A DNA stretch of 64,000 nt, from positions 1,178,001 through 1,242,000 of the forward strand of contig NZ_CP024923.1 of assembly GCF_002796605.1 (NCBI RefSeq), read 5' to 3'. Origin of the DNA: Sphingomonas psychrotolerans. Its GTDB lineage: Bacteria > Pseudomonadota > Alphaproteobacteria > Sphingomonadales > Sphingomonadaceae. The position numbers were made by a program, and so were the translations under genes. Positions 9,182-18,636 of the stretch are shown in pieces (within the stretch, counting starts at the first letter, position 1; each line of letters starts with the position of its first letter). The notes beneath the pieces are model-generated. The model made no database searches, was not told where the DNA came from, and was given only the letters and a program-made list of their open reading frames with translations.

Positions 9182-9207
9182 AATCGCGTTTCCGCAAACC
9201 GAGTCAA
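9182..9207 (+). repeat. 26-bp dispersed repeat, copy 1
   Basis: A 26-base sequence starting AATCGCGTTTCC and ending CGAGTCAA is exactly repeated, inverted, at 18214-18239. This copy lies 21 bases before the antiporter start. Confidence 0.75.
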
Positions 9208-9227
9208 CTTAACGCGTCGTTCGGTTG

Positions 9228-11006
9228 ATGCTCAGCCTTAACAATACCGGATTCAGCGACACACTGGTGATCCTCGGTGCGGCGGGACTGGTGATCCCCG
9301 CCTTTGCCCGATTCCGGATCAGCCCAGTCATCGGGTTCATCCTCGTCGGCGCGCTGGTGGGACCCTTCGGGCTCGGCACGTTGGTCGGCCAGAATCCGTG
9401 GCTCTATTATTTCACTATCTCCGATACGCATTCGATCGAGCCGTTCGCCGAATTCGGCATCATCCTGCTGCTGTTCTCGATCGGGCTCGAACTGTCGTTC
9501 AAGCGCCTATGGGCGATGCGCAAGCTCGTCTTCGGAGTCGGCGCTGCCGAGCTGGTCGGCGCAGGGCTGATCCTCGCCGCGGCGCTATACCTCACCGGCC
9601 TCAGCACCGGCGGCGCGATCGGGCTGGGCCTCGCGCTCGCGCTTTCCTCGACCGCATTGGTGATCCCGATTGCGGGGACGACCAGTGCCGTCGGGCGCGC
9701 CGCGTTCGCGATGCTGCTGTTCGAGGATCTGGCGCTGGTGCCGATAATCTTCGGTTTGGGCGCATTGGCACCTTCGGCGGGTAATGCCGGCGTGGTGGGG
9801 TTGCTCACTACGCTCGGTCTCGGCGTGCTCACCGTCGCGGCCTTGTTCCTTGGCGGAAGGCTGCTCTTGCCGCGGATGTTCGGGCAAGCGGCGCGCACCA
9901 AGAGCCCCGAATTGTTCCTCGCCGCCAGTCTGCTGGTCGTGATCGCCGCCAGCCTCGCGACCACCGCGGCGGGGCTGTCGCCGATCGTCGGTGCGCTGAT
10001 CGCGGGCCTGCTGATCGCCGAGACCGAATATCATGGCGAGGTCGAGGCGATCACCGCGCCCTTCAAGGGGCTCGCGCTCGGCGTGTTCCTGATCACCGTG
10101 GGGATGCGGCTCGATCTCGGCTTCGTCCTCGCCAATTGGGCGCCACTGCTCGGCGCCACGGTGGTGGTCATGGTGGTCAAGGTGGCGGTCACTACCGGGC
10201 TGCTCAAGCTCTCGGGTGCGCGCACCGGCACCGCCACCGAGACCGGCGTCCTCATGGCGAGCCCGTCCGAGACGACACTGATCGTGCTCGGCGTCGCAGG
10301 TGCCGCGGGGCTGATCTCGGGCACGACGGCGGCATTCTGGACGACCGTGACTGCGATTGGACTCACCGCCACGCCGCTGCTCGCCAAGGCAGGCCAGCTA
10401 TTCTCGCGACTGATCGAACAGCAGGAAAAGGACGAGGCCCCCGCCCAGGTCGATGCCGCCGGCCCAGGCACCATTGTGATCGGCTTCGGCCGGGTTGGCC
10501 GTACCGTCGCCGAAATGCTGCGGCGGCACAATCTGCCCTATCTCGGAGTCGATGCCGATATCGACAACGTCAACGCCGCGCGCAAGGAAGGCTATACCGT
10601 GCTGTTCGGCGACGTGACCCGAAACGAACTGGTCGACCAGCTCAAGCTCGGCCACGCCAAAGCGCTGGTGCTCACGATGGATGATCCGGTGCTCACGGTG
10701 CGACTGACCAAACGCGTCCGCGGCTGGGTGCCCGAACTGCCGATCATCGCCCGCGCCCGCGATGCCGCCCATGCCGCAGAATTATACAAAGCCGGTGCGA
10801 CCGACGCCGTTCCCGAGACGCTCGAAAGCTCGCTCCAGCTTTCCGAGGCCGTGCTCGTCGATGTCGGCATCGCAGTCGGGCCGGTGATCGCTTCGATCCA
10901 CGAGATGCGCGACGAGATGCGCAAGTCGATCAAGGAAGCCTCCGATCTCGATCGCGAGCTGCGGGTCCGGCTGCGACGTACACGGCAGAGTGAGGTAGGC
11001 GGATAG
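9228..11006 (+). CDS. monovalent cation:proton antiporter (CPA2 family) with TrkA-N domain
   Basis: Inner-membrane Na+/H+ or K+/H+ exchanger of the KefB/KefC type. Residues 1-385 hold about twelve hydrophobic segments, starting with LGAAGLVIPAFARFRISPVI and including LALALSSTALVIPIAG. Residues of about 405-520 form a cytoplasmic nucleotide-binding RCK domain with GTIVIGFGRVGRTVAEML and an acidic end LGVDADIDN. A TTG three codons' space upstream (9225) could also initiate; I prefer the ATG at 9228. The exact ion cannot be told from sequence. Confidence 0.9.
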   Translation: MLSLNNTGFSDTLVILGAAGLVIPAFARFRISPVIGFILVGALVGPFGLGTLVGQNPWLYYFTISDTHSIEPFAEFGIILLLFSIGLELSFKRLWAMRKLVFGVGAAELVGAGLILAAALYLTGLSTGGAIGLGLALALSSTALVIPIAGTTSAVGRAAFAMLLFEDLALVPIIFGLGALAPSAGNAGVVGLLTTLGLGVLTVAALFLGGRLLLPRMFGQAARTKSPELFLAASLLVVIAASLATTAAGLSPIVGALIAGLLIAETEYHGEVEAITAPFKGLALGVFLITVGMRLDLGFVLANWAPLLGATVVVMVVKVAVTTGLLKLSGARTGTATETGVLMASPSETTLIVLGVAGAAGLISGTTAAFWTTVTAIGLTATPLLAKAGQLFSRLIEQQEKDEAPAQVDAAGPGTIVIGFGRVGRTVAEMLRRHNLPYLGVDADIDNVNAARKEGYTVLFGDVTRNELVDQLKLGHAKALVLTMDDPVLTVRLTKRVRGWVPELPIIARARDAAHAAELYKAGATDAVPETLESSLQLSEAVLVDVGIAVGPVIASIHEMRDEMRKSIKEASDLDRELRVRLRRTRQSEVGG

Positions 11007-11072
11007 CAGCTTCGGGCTTGCGACCCGCCGCACGAGCGCGCATTCCCGGCCCGCCAATTAGGAGCCTTGCTT

Positions 11073-11597
11073 ATGATCGCTGCCCTGTTGCTTGCCGGCC
11101 TGTTGACGGGACAATCCGCACCTGCCGCACTCACCGATCCGCTGGCGCCGGCACGCGAAGGCAAATTGCGCTGCATCTCGCCCAATCCGGCCCGGCTCAC
11201 CTGCCGCGCGATCATTCGGTACAAGGTGGACAGCGACGGCGATTTCGACGCCACGGTGAGCGGACTGGTCTCGCGCGATGCGACCGTCCTGCTCCGCTAC
11301 AAGACCTTCGGCCGGATCGAGCAAGGCGGCGTCTGCGCCATGGTGCGCACCAGCGATTTCCAGAATGGCACGTTGCTGGGCAGCGGCCGTCCCTTGGCCC
11401 CCAATGCCGACAACGCGATGCGGCTGCAGGTGCTCGACGCGGTCCAGCCGATCGAGGGCAAGAAGCGTTGTTACCAGGATCGCACCGAGGACGGCGTTAC
11501 CCGCAGCGTGGTGACGCTGGACGGTGTGGCACATCCGGAACTCAGCCAGACGGTGGTCTGGGTCTCGCCGCGTGACGGCTATGCGGTGGGGCGCTGA
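11073..11597 (+). CDS. exported protein of unknown function, first of a tandem pair
   Basis: I do not recognise the family. The 174-residue product begins with a signal peptide (IAALLLAGLLTGQSAPA), followed by DPLAPAREGKLRC and a set of four or more Cys residues that could form disulphides in the periplasm. AGGAG lies eight bases before the ATG. The next gene (11679) is a paralogue sharing the YKV(D/N)SDG(D/S)F and HPELSQ/RPELSQ motifs. No operon partner suggests a role. Confidence 0.75.
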   Translation: MIAALLLAGLLTGQSAPAALTDPLAPAREGKLRCISPNPARLTCRAIIRYKVDSDGDFDATVSGLVSRDATVLLRYKTFGRIEQGGVCAMVRTSDFQNGTLLGSGRPLAPNADNAMRLQVLDAVQPIEGKKRCYQDRTEDGVTRSVVTLDGVAHPELSQTVVWVSPRDGYAVGR

Positions 11598-11678
11598 TCG
11601 CTCTTCGGCGCCTGAATTCGCCTTGCCGTGCCGCCACTTGCACCGCATGCTCGGCGTATCCGTGACGGAGTCCGGCCG

Positions 11679-12194
11679 ATGATCGAAGCGCTTTTCCTTT
11701 TGCTGACCGCCGCCGCACCCCAGGCTGTCGCCGATCCGCTCGCCGCCGCCAAAGCCGGCAAGCTCCAGTGCGCCAATCCGAACGTCGAGAAGAAAACCTG
11801 CTTCAGCCTGACCAGCTACAAGGTGAACTCAGACGGCAGCTTCGTAACGACCACGACCGTGATGGTTAGGCCGCAGCCGGTGGTCACGATGGAAGTGAAG
11901 TCAGCCGGCACCATCAAGGACGGGGCTCTCTGCGCGCCGATCCTCACCTCGGACTTCGAGGCGGCAAGCCTGCAGGTGGACGGCAAGCCGGCAGATCCGG
12001 CGATGGCCAGCCCGATCCGAGCACAGGTGGTGACCTCGATCGCGCCGCTGGCCGGCAAGATGGGTTGCACGCGCGAAGTGCCGGAGGGCGCGATGTCCAG
12101 GGCCGAAGTCATGCTAGACGGCGTCGCCCGACCTGAACTCAGCCAGCGCTTGCTATGGGTGAAACCCGGCGACGGTTACAAGCTGGGCCTCTAA
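11679..12194 (+). CDS. exported protein of unknown function, second of a tandem pair
   Basis: A 171-residue paralogue of the gene at 11073. Shared features run in the same order: short signal peptide, DPLAAAKAGKLQC, a second Cys in KKTCFS, YKVNSDGSF, a Cys in DGALCAP and in KMGCTRE, RPELSQRLLW and a final DGYKLGL. I chose the ATG at 11679 because GGAG precedes it and the signal peptide starts there. The pair probably arose by duplication; function unknown. Confidence 0.75.
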   Translation: MIEALFLLLTAAAPQAVADPLAAAKAGKLQCANPNVEKKTCFSLTSYKVNSDGSFVTTTTVMVRPQPVVTMEVKSAGTIKDGALCAPILTSDFEAASLQVDGKPADPAMASPIRAQVVTSIAPLAGKMGCTREVPEGAMSRAEVMLDGVARPELSQRLLWVKPGDGYKLGL

Positions 12195-12204
12195 CGGCCC
12201 AGCC

Positions 12205-14862
12205 TCACGCTGCTTCGCGGGCTCCCGCCAGCGCGCCCTTGACTGCCTCGAGCGCTTCGGCGCCCTTCGACCCGTCGGGTCCGCCGCCCTGCGCCATGTC
12301 CGGGCGGCCGCCGCCACCTTGGCCCCCGAGCACTGCCACGGCCGCCTTGACCAGATCGACCGCACTCAGCCCGAGCCCATCGCTCACGCCTACGGCGACC
12401 GACGCACGACCCTCATTGACCGCGACAAGCGCGACCACGCCAGATCCGATCCGCGCTTTGGCCTCATCGACCGCACCGCGCAGCGCCTTGGGGTCGAGAC
12501 CTTCGAGCACCTGACCGACGAAATTGATGCCGCCCACCTGCTCGGGACCGGCTGGCGCGGCAGCGCCCCCACCGCCCAACGCCAGTGCCTTCTTCGCATC
12601 GGCAAGCTCGCGCTCGAGCCGGCGGCGCTCGTCGACCAAAGCAGCGACCCGCGCCGGCACTTCATCAGGCGCGCTCTTGAGCACTGAGGCGGCTTCCTTG
12701 AGCCGCTCGTCGCGCGCATTCAACCATTGCCGCGCGCCCTCGCCGGTCAGCGCCTCGATGCGGCGAATACCCGAGGAGACCGCGCTCTCCGAGACGATCT
12801 TGAAGATCGCGATGTCACCGGTCGCATTGACGTGGGTGCCGCCGCAAAGCTCGACCGAATAATGCGCCGCGTCGCCCCTGCCCATCGAGAGCACGCGAAC
12901 CTCGTCGCCATATTTCTCGCCGAACAACGCCATTGCGCCCGCGGCGATCGCATCTTCGGGAGTCATCAGCCGCGTGCCAACCGCCTCGTTGTGGCGGATC
13001 TGCGCATTCACATCGGCTTCGACGTCAGCGATGTCCTGCGCACTCAGTGCCGAGGGGTGCGAAAAGTCGAAACGCAGGCGATCGGGTGCGACTAGGCTGC
13101 CCTTTTGGGTGACATGGCCACCCAGCCGCCTGCGCAGCGCAGCGTGGAGCAAGTGCGTCGCACTGTGATTGGCGCGGATCTGATCGCGGCGCACGGCGTC
13201 GACCGACAGCTTGACCGTGTCGCCGACGGCGATTTCGCCGCTTTCGATCTTTGCATGGTGCGCGTGGAGCCGACCGAGCGGCTTGGACGTATCTTCCACG
13301 ACGGCGCGCAGCTTGTCGTTGGCGATAACACCGGCGTCGCCCATCTGCCCACCCGATTCGCCGTAGAAGGGCGTCTGGTTGGTGAGGATGGTCACGGCAT
13401 CCTCGGAACCCGCCCTGTCGACGCGCGCGCCGTCCTTGACCAAAGCGACGACCTGGCCCTCGCCTTCGGTACCATTGTAACCGATGAATTCGGTGCCGCC
13501 GAGTGCGTCGGCGATGTCGTACCAGACCTCGTCGCTGGCCTTGTCGCCCGACCCCTTCCACGCCGCGCGCGCGGCGCGTTTCTGCTCGGCCATCGCGGCG
13601 TCGAAGCCGTCACGGTCGACCTGAATGCCCTGAGAGCGAAGGGCGTCCTCCGTCAAATCGTACGGGAACCCATAGGTGTCATAGAGTTTGAAAGCCACGT
13701 CGCCCGGCAGCACCTTTAGCCCGCCCGATTCAGCCTTGAGTGTGTAATCCTTCAGGAGGCTGAGACCGTTTGCGAGCGTCTGGCGGAACCGCGTCTCCTC
13801 CTGAAGCAACGTCGCCTCGATCAACGGCTGCGCGCGGACGAGTTCGGGGTAGGCGGCGCCCATCTCGGCGACGAGGCTCGGCACCATGCGGTGCATCAGC
13901 GGGTCCTTGGCGCCGAGCAGATGCGCGTGCCGCATCGCGCGGCGCATGATGCGGCGGAGCACATAGCCGCGACCTTCATTGGCCGGCAGCACGCCATCGG
14001 CGACGAGGAAGCCCGAGGCGCGCAGATGGTCGGCGATCACGCGGTGACTCGCCTGGTTGTCCCCGGTGGTCGCCGCGCCGGTGAGCGCGCCGCTCTCGGC
14101 AATCAGCGCCTTGAAGGTATCGGTGTCGTAATTGTCGTGAACGCCTTGGAGCACCGCGGCGACGCGCTCGAGCCCCATGCCGGTGTCGATGCTCGGCCGC
14201 GGCAGATCGCCTACGATCTCATCATTCTCTTGCAAATATTGCATGAAGACGAGGTTCCAGATCTCGACGAAGCGGTCACCATCCTCCTCGGGCGACCCCG
14301 GCGGGCCACCATAAATATGGTCGCCATGATCGTAGAAGATCTCCGAGCAGGGTCCACAGGGACCGTCCGAGCCCATCGCCCAGAAATTGTCTTTGGTCGG
14401 GATGCGGATGATGCGGCTCTCAGGCAGGCCGGCGATCTTCTTCCACAGATCGAACGCCTGATCGTCGGTGTGATAGACGGTGGCAGTCAACTTCTCCGCC
14501 GGGATACCCCATTCCTTGGTCAGCAGCGTCCACGCATGCGTGATCGCCTGCTCCTTGAAATAGTCGCCGAACGAAAAATTGCCGAGCATCTCGAAAAAGG
14601 TGTGGTGCCGGGCGGTATAGCCGACATTGTCGAGATCATTGTGCTTGCCGCCGGCGCGGACGCACTTTTGCGAGCTGGTCGCGATCGAATAAGGGCGCGA
14701 TTCGAGGCCGGTGAAGACGTTCTTGAACGGCACCATGCCGGCGTTGACGAACATCAGGGTCGGATCGTTGTGCGGCACCAGCGGGGCGCTCGGCACGCGG
14801 GCATGACCCTGGCCTTCGAAATAGTCGAGGAAGCTGCGGCGGATATCGTTGGTCGAAGTCAT
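12205..14862 (-). CDS. alaS: alanyl-tRNA synthetase
   Basis: Charges tRNA-Ala and edits mischarged Ser/Gly. It has 885 residues, full length. The N-terminal class II core starts [20 protein letters not shown] with [10 protein letters not shown]. The editing domain zinc ligands appear as HSATH and CGGTH, and a coiled coil (residues about 705-760) leads to the DHHA1 C-terminal domain with [13 protein letters not shown]. Convergent with the 11679 gene with only 10 bp between. Confidence 0.98.
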   Translation of the reverse strand: MTSTNDIRRSFLDYFEGQGHARVPSAPLVPHNDPTLMFVNAGMVPFKNVFTGLESRPYSIATSSQKCVRAGGKHNDLDNVGYTARHHTFFEMLGNFSFGDYFKEQAITHAWTLLTKEWGIPAEKLTATVYHTDDQAFDLWKKIAGLPESRIIRIPTKDNFWAMGSDGPCGPCSEIFYDHGDHIYGGPPGSPEEDGDRFVEIWNLVFMQYLQENDEIVGDLPRPSIDTGMGLERVAAVLQGVHDNYDTDTFKALIAESGALTGAATTGDNQASHRVIADHLRASGFLVADGVLPANEGRGYVLRRIMRRAMRHAHLLGAKDPLMHRMVPSLVAEMGAAYPELVRAQPLIEATLLQEETRFRQTLANGLSLLKDYTLKAESGGLKVLPGDVAFKLYDTYGFPYDLTEDALRSQGIQVDRDGFDAAMAEQKRAARAAWKGSGDKASDEVWYDIADALGGTEFIGYNGTEGEGQVVALVKDGARVDRAGSEDAVTILTNQTPFYGESGGQMGDAGVIANDKLRAVVEDTSKPLGRLHAHHAKIESGEIAVGDTVKLSVDAVRRDQIRANHSATHLLHAALRRRLGGHVTQKGSLVAPDRLRFDFSHPSALSAQDIADVEADVNAQIRHNEAVGTRLMTPEDAIAAGAMALFGEKYGDEVRVLSMGRGDAAHYSVELCGGTHVNATGDIAIFKIVSESAVSSGIRRIEALTGEGARQWLNARDERLKEAASVLKSAPDEVPARVAALVDERRRLERELADAKKALALGGGGAAAPAGPEQVGGINFVGQVLEGLDPKALRGAVDEAKARIGSGVVALVAVNEGRASVAVGVSDGLGLSAVDLVKAAVAVLGGQGGGGRPDMAQGGGPDGSKGAEALEAVKGALAGAREAA

Positions 14863-14944
14863 GGCTGCGACTTAGGGGGTCGCGGTGGTTCGCTCAAGCG
14901 AAACGCTGCGATCGGCGAAATCGCCGGTAATATCGATCGGGCGA

Positions 14945-15496
14945 TCAGCCTGGCCGCACGCTACGGCCCTGCCGGAAGCGATGGAGGATCTGGTGGCCGT
15001 CGCTGCCCTTAAACGGCACAAGGTTGGCGAGGCCCATCCCCACCGAGAGCATCGCAAGGGCGCCAAGCAGCGTGCCCGGCAATGTCTGCGGGCCGACTTT
15101 TCCGGCGAGCAGACCGGCGACCAACGCGAGCAACAAGTTCGCCGCAGGACCCGCGGCGGCGATCGCCATGTGCTTGCGCCGTGCGGCGATCCGGTCGAGC
15201 GTGTAGGCGACATAACCGCCGAGATCGCCGTGCCCCGCCCGCCACTTCATCCGCAGCTTGCGCGGCCGGAACCGTAGCTCGAAGGGCAATACGACAATGC
15301 TATGGACATCGGCACCGAGCCGTCGAGCCGTGGCGGCATGGCCGAGTTCATGGACGAGCACCGCTACGAAAGCGAGCAATGCGTCGATCACGAGCCGCGG
15401 TATCAAGCCTGCGGCGCCCGGGAAATAATCGGCCAATATCCCGACGACGCCGAATGCCGTGACCAGGAATATCAGTATCGCAAGCGCGCGCATCAC
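14945..15496 (-). CDS. M50-type membrane zinc metalloprotease
   Basis: A 183-residue site-2-protease-like membrane protein. The zinc motif HELGH lies at residues 49-53 inside a hydrophobic segment (LLAFVAVLVHELGHAATARR). A later segment AIAAAGPAANLLLALVAGLLAG leads to NLVPFKGSDGHQIL, where the conserved Asp is the third metal ligand. It starts 6 bp after the M24 peptidase gene, so the two form an operon. It is a small member lacking PDZ domains; its substrate is unknown. Confidence 0.85.
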   Translation of the reverse strand: MMRALAILIFLVTAFGVVGILADYFPGAAGLIPRLVIDALLAFVAVLVHELGHAATARRLGADVHSIVVLPFELRFRPRKLRMKWRAGHGDLGGYVAYTLDRIAARRKHMAIAAAGPAANLLLALVAGLLAGKVGPQTLPGTLLGALAMLSVGMGLANLVPFKGSDGHQILHRFRQGRSVRPG

Positions 15497-15502
15497 CGAG
15501 GC

Positions 15503-16768
15503 CTAGCCCATCGGCTTGTCTAGCGAAACCGGTGGGGTCGAGAACCATTTCGGCCCCGTCGGGGTCATATAGAAGCAGTCTTCGAGCCGGATGCCGAAGC
15601 TGCCCGGGATGTAAATGCCTGGCTCGTTCGAGAAGCACATGCCCGGCGCCAACGGCGTCCTTTCGCCGCGCACGAGGTTGACCGGCTCGTGGCCGTCCAT
15701 GCCGATGCCGTGGCCGGTGCGGTGCGACAGGCCCGGGAGCCTGTAGTCAGGGCCATAGCCGAGCGAACCGTAGTAACGCCGCACCGCATCGTCGACAGCG
15801 CCCGCGTGCGTTCCCACATTCGCCGCCTCCAGCGCGACCTGCTGGCCCCGCGCGACGGTGTCCCAGACCTTGCGTTGCTCAGGGCTCGCCTTGCCGAACA
15901 CGAAGCTGCGCGACACGTCCGACTGATAGCCCTGAACGGTGCACCCGCAATCCATGAGCACGACCTCGCCGCGGGTGACTTTCTGCGGCTTGCGCGTGCC
16001 GTGGGGATAGGCCGCCGCTTCGCCGAGCAGGATCAGGTTGAACTCGACCGCACCGCCGAGCTTGCGCGTCGCCGCCGCCATCAGCGTGGCGATATCGGCA
16101 TTGGTCATGCCTTCGCGGATGCGCGGGAAGGTCCAGCGATAGGCGGCGATCGTCACATCGGTGGCTAACTGCATCAGCGCGATCTCGGGCGCGGTCTTGA
16201 TCATGCGGCAGCCGCGCACGACCGGATTGGCCGAGACGATCTTGGCTCCGGGCAAAGCCCCCTTCAGGCCGTCGACCGCGAAATAGCGTACTGTCTCCTC
16301 GATCCCGATCGGCCGGGAAGCGAGCTTGCGCTCTTTGAGGAAGTCCGCGACCAGCGCCAGCGGATTCTCGTCCTCCTGCCAGACCCGAATTTCGGCGGAA
16401 ATACCGAGGCTTTCGCGGACCGAAGGCTCCTCAAAAAAGGGCGTGACGATGCACGCCTCGCCCTCGACCGGCAGGATGGCGGCAGTCAGCCGTTCGCTGC
16501 GGCCCCAGCGCACCCCGGTGAAATAGATCATCGAGGAGCCTGGCTCGATCAACACCGCGCCGATCCCCGCAGCCTTCATCAGCGTCTGCGCCCGCGCGAT
16601 CCGGGCAAGCCGTTCGGCGCGGCCGATCGGCACCGCACCCGTGGTGACGTCGCTAAGCTCCGAAACATCGGGCTCCCCGGCGCGGAGCAGCCCCGGCAGC
16701 GCCAGCAGCGGCACCGCGCCGGCCGCCTGGATCAGGGCGCGGCGGCTGAGGCTGGGATGGCGGATCAT
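15503..16768 (-). CDS. exported Xaa-Pro peptidase, M24 family
   Basis: Probable periplasmic Xaa-Pro aminopeptidase or dipeptidase. The 421-residue protein begins with a twin-arginine signal (SLSRRALIQAAGAVPLLALP). Residues of about 60-185 form a creatinase-like N-terminal domain. The C-terminal pita-bread fold shows the metal ligands in MDCGC and SDVSRSFVFG, then HRTGHGIGMDGHE, NEPGIYIPG and GIRLEDCF. Divergent from the symporter gene; upstream partner of the M50 protease. Confidence 0.88.
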   Translation of the reverse strand: MIRHPSLSRRALIQAAGAVPLLALPGLLRAGEPDVSELSDVTTGAVPIGRAERLARIARAQTLMKAAGIGAVLIEPGSSMIYFTGVRWGRSERLTAAILPVEGEACIVTPFFEEPSVRESLGISAEIRVWQEDENPLALVADFLKERKLASRPIGIEETVRYFAVDGLKGALPGAKIVSANPVVRGCRMIKTAPEIALMQLATDVTIAAYRWTFPRIREGMTNADIATLMAAATRKLGGAVEFNLILLGEAAAYPHGTRKPQKVTRGEVVLMDCGCTVQGYQSDVSRSFVFGKASPEQRKVWDTVARGQQVALEAANVGTHAGAVDDAVRRYYGSLGYGPDYRLPGLSHRTGHGIGMDGHEPVNLVRGERTPLAPGMCFSNEPGIYIPGSFGIRLEDCFYMTPTGPKWFSTPPVSLDKPMG

Positions 16769-16862
16769 CGCATAGGCTCCGGCAAATATTGCGTGGACAT
16801 CCGCGATAGGGTCCTTGACCCGGCGACGACAATCCCCTTCCCTGCCGCGAACTTCTTAGGGG

Positions 16863-18194
16863 ATGTTCGTGGGCAAGCGACTGACGTGGTTCATTATGGC
16901 CGGGCTGCTGCTGGGCGGCCTGATCGGCTGGGGGCTCAATGTCGCCTATGACGACGGCACTGCCGCCGGGACCGCGCATCTCGCGGCGATCAGCTATTGG
17001 TTCGACATCCCGACCCAGATGTTCCTTCATCTGATCAAGATGATCATCGCGCCGCTCGTGGTCTCGACGCTCGTCGTCGGCATCGCGCATATGGGCGGCA
17101 CCGGCGCCATCGGGCGCGTGGGGATCAAGGCGTTCCTGTGGTTCGTCACCGCCAGCCTGATCTCGCTGACCCTCGGACTGATCCTCGTCAACCTGCTCCA
17201 GCCCGGCGTGGGCCTCAACCTGCCGCTGCCCGACGCCGCGGCATCGAGCGGGATCGACCGCTCGGGCTTCGACGCCGCCAAATTCTTCATTCACATCGTG
17301 CCGACCTCGGCGATCGACGCGATGGCCACCAACGACATCCTTCAACTGGTGATCTTCTCGCTGTTCTTCGGCGTCGGCATGGCGGCAGTGGGCGAGAAGG
17401 CGGCGCCCTTGCTGCGCGGGCTCGAGGCGCTCGTCTCGGTGATGCTGACCATCACCGGCTATGTCATGCTGTTCGCGCCGATCGCAGTGTTCTGCGCAGT
17501 GGCGCGGACACTGGCGACGCGCGGGCTCGGCGTGGTCGGCGACCTGGCTTACTTCATGGCCAGTTTCTACATCGGCCTGTTCGTATTGTGGGCGGTGCTG
17601 CTCGGCGCCTGCTTCCTGTTCGTTGGACCGCGGACCGGCAGGCTGCTGCGCTATCTGCGTGATCCGATCCTGCTCGGCTTCTCGACCGCTTCGTCCGAGG
17701 CCGCCTATCCACGCACGCTGGAAGCGCTCGACAAGTTCGGAGTGCCGCCGCGGATCGCCAGCTTCGTGCTGCCGCTCGGCTATTCGTTCAACCTCGACGG
17801 CTCGATGATGTACATGACGTTCGCGTCGATCTTCATCGCCCAAGCCTATGGCATCCACCTCGACTGGGGGACGATGATCACCATGCTGCTGATGCTGATG
17901 ATCACCAGCAAGGGCATCGCCGGAGTGCCGCGCGCCAGCCTGGTGGTGATCACCGGCACGCTGGCGCACTTCCAGATCCCCGAGGCCGGCATCCTGCTGA
18001 TCCTCGCGGTCGACCATTTCCTCGACATGGGCCGGACTGCGACCAATGTGATCGGGAACGCGGTGGCCGCCACCGTGGTGGCGCGCTGGGAGGGGCAACT
18101 CGACGCACCGCAGGATCCCGACGAGACGATCGTGCTGCCAAAGGCACCGCTGCCGGGCGACGAGGATCGGTTCGAGGATTACGGCAAGCACTGA
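16863..18194 (+). CDS. dicarboxylate/amino acid:cation symporter (DAACS family)
   Basis: Sodium- or proton-coupled importer of C4-dicarboxylates or acidic amino acids. The 443 residues contain eight membrane segments plus the re-entrant loops typical of GltP/DctA: a Ser-rich loop LLGFSTASSEAAYP, the sodium motif SFNLDGSMMYMTFASIFIAQ, ITSKGIAGVPRASLVVI, and the substrate helix DMGRTATNVIGNAVA. The Arg in DMGRT suits a dicarboxylate or acidic amino acid ligand. Start ATG at 16863 gives a normal N-terminus. Confidence 0.9.
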   Translation: MFVGKRLTWFIMAGLLLGGLIGWGLNVAYDDGTAAGTAHLAAISYWFDIPTQMFLHLIKMIIAPLVVSTLVVGIAHMGGTGAIGRVGIKAFLWFVTASLISLTLGLILVNLLQPGVGLNLPLPDAAASSGIDRSGFDAAKFFIHIVPTSAIDAMATNDILQLVIFSLFFGVGMAAVGEKAAPLLRGLEALVSVMLTITGYVMLFAPIAVFCAVARTLATRGLGVVGDLAYFMASFYIGLFVLWAVLLGACFLFVGPRTGRLLRYLRDPILLGFSTASSEAAYPRTLEALDKFGVPPRIASFVLPLGYSFNLDGSMMYMTFASIFIAQAYGIHLDWGTMITMLLMLMITSKGIAGVPRASLVVITGTLAHFQIPEAGILLILAVDHFLDMGRTATNVIGNAVAATVVARWEGQLDAPQDPDETIVLPKAPLPGDEDRFEDYGKH

Positions 18195-18213
18195 GAGGAG
18201 CGCCGGGCTTAAA

Positions 18214-18239
18214 TTGACTCGGTTTGCGGAAACGCGATT
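18214..18239 (-). repeat. 26-bp dispersed repeat, copy 2 (inverted)
   Basis: Exact reverse complement of 9182-9207. It sits 19 bases after the symporter stop codon, so unlike copy 1 it is not next to a start codon. Confidence 0.75.
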
Positions 18240-18342
18240 GATTCCGTAACTTTCTTGCGCGGCTTTTCCGAAGTTTTCGGGGGCTTAACGACCGAGTCAA
18301 AGAGCGGCCGGGTTGCCGGCGTTACGAGGCAAGCAGACGAAA

Positions 18343-18355
18343 TCCTACATTGCAA
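18343..18355 (-). repeat. short word shared with 9085-9097
   Basis: Reverse complement of TTGCAATGTAGGA, with similar flanking bases (GGG before and TTT after, allowing one change). The same order and orientation relative to the 26-bp repeat as at 9085. Confidence 0.5.
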
Positions 18356-18527
18356 GCCCGCGCGTAGAAGGCGTCGTCGGACCACAGCCTGATCCGGTTC
18401 CTGGAACCAACCAACTTGTTCCCGTCGAAGCCCGGGGGTCCAGCTCCAGCGATGTTCTCGGCACCCCACCGGGGGCCGCTGTGCCGCCAGAGAAGGAAAG
18501 CGGCTCCAGCTTCTCACCAGCCGCCTG

Positions 18528-18556
18528 GTGAACCCCGGCACAAGGCCGGGGTGACG
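18528..18556. repeat. CCGGC palindromic intergenic repeat
   Basis: CCCCGGC (18533-18539) and GCCGGGG (18545-18551) form a hairpin followed by TGACG. It belongs to the loose family of CATCCCGGC-type palindromes seen at 20725, 43976, 48139 and 52123. Confidence 0.5.
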
Positions 18557-18636
18557 AAGTCAGGCACCGCCCTTCAGAAGCTTGCTACTGGCTGTCGGCC
18601 TGCGCCGGGGAACAGTTTCGAGGTTCGATCACCCGC

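Larger units (their letters stand above)
18195..18636. other. 442-bp intergenic region with dispersed repeats
   Basis: Lies between the convergent symporter and GST genes. It holds the second copy of the 26-bp repeat (18214-18239), the shared word at 18343-18355 and a CCCCGGC/GCCGGGG palindrome near 18533-18551. A 72-codon plus-strand frame (18313-18531) has no ribosome binding site or recognisable domain, and I do not call it. Confidence 0.6.

Noticed and set aside
16653..18191. A 512-codon minus-strand open frame
   Set aside because: It is the shadow of the symporter and peptidase genes: low-complexity His/Arg/Glu composition, no domain, and the plus-strand symporter is clearly real.
18313..18531. 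A 72-codon plus-strand frame in the symporter-GST gap
   Set aside because: No ribosome site, Pro/Ser-rich random-looking protein, and it overlaps dispersed repeats.
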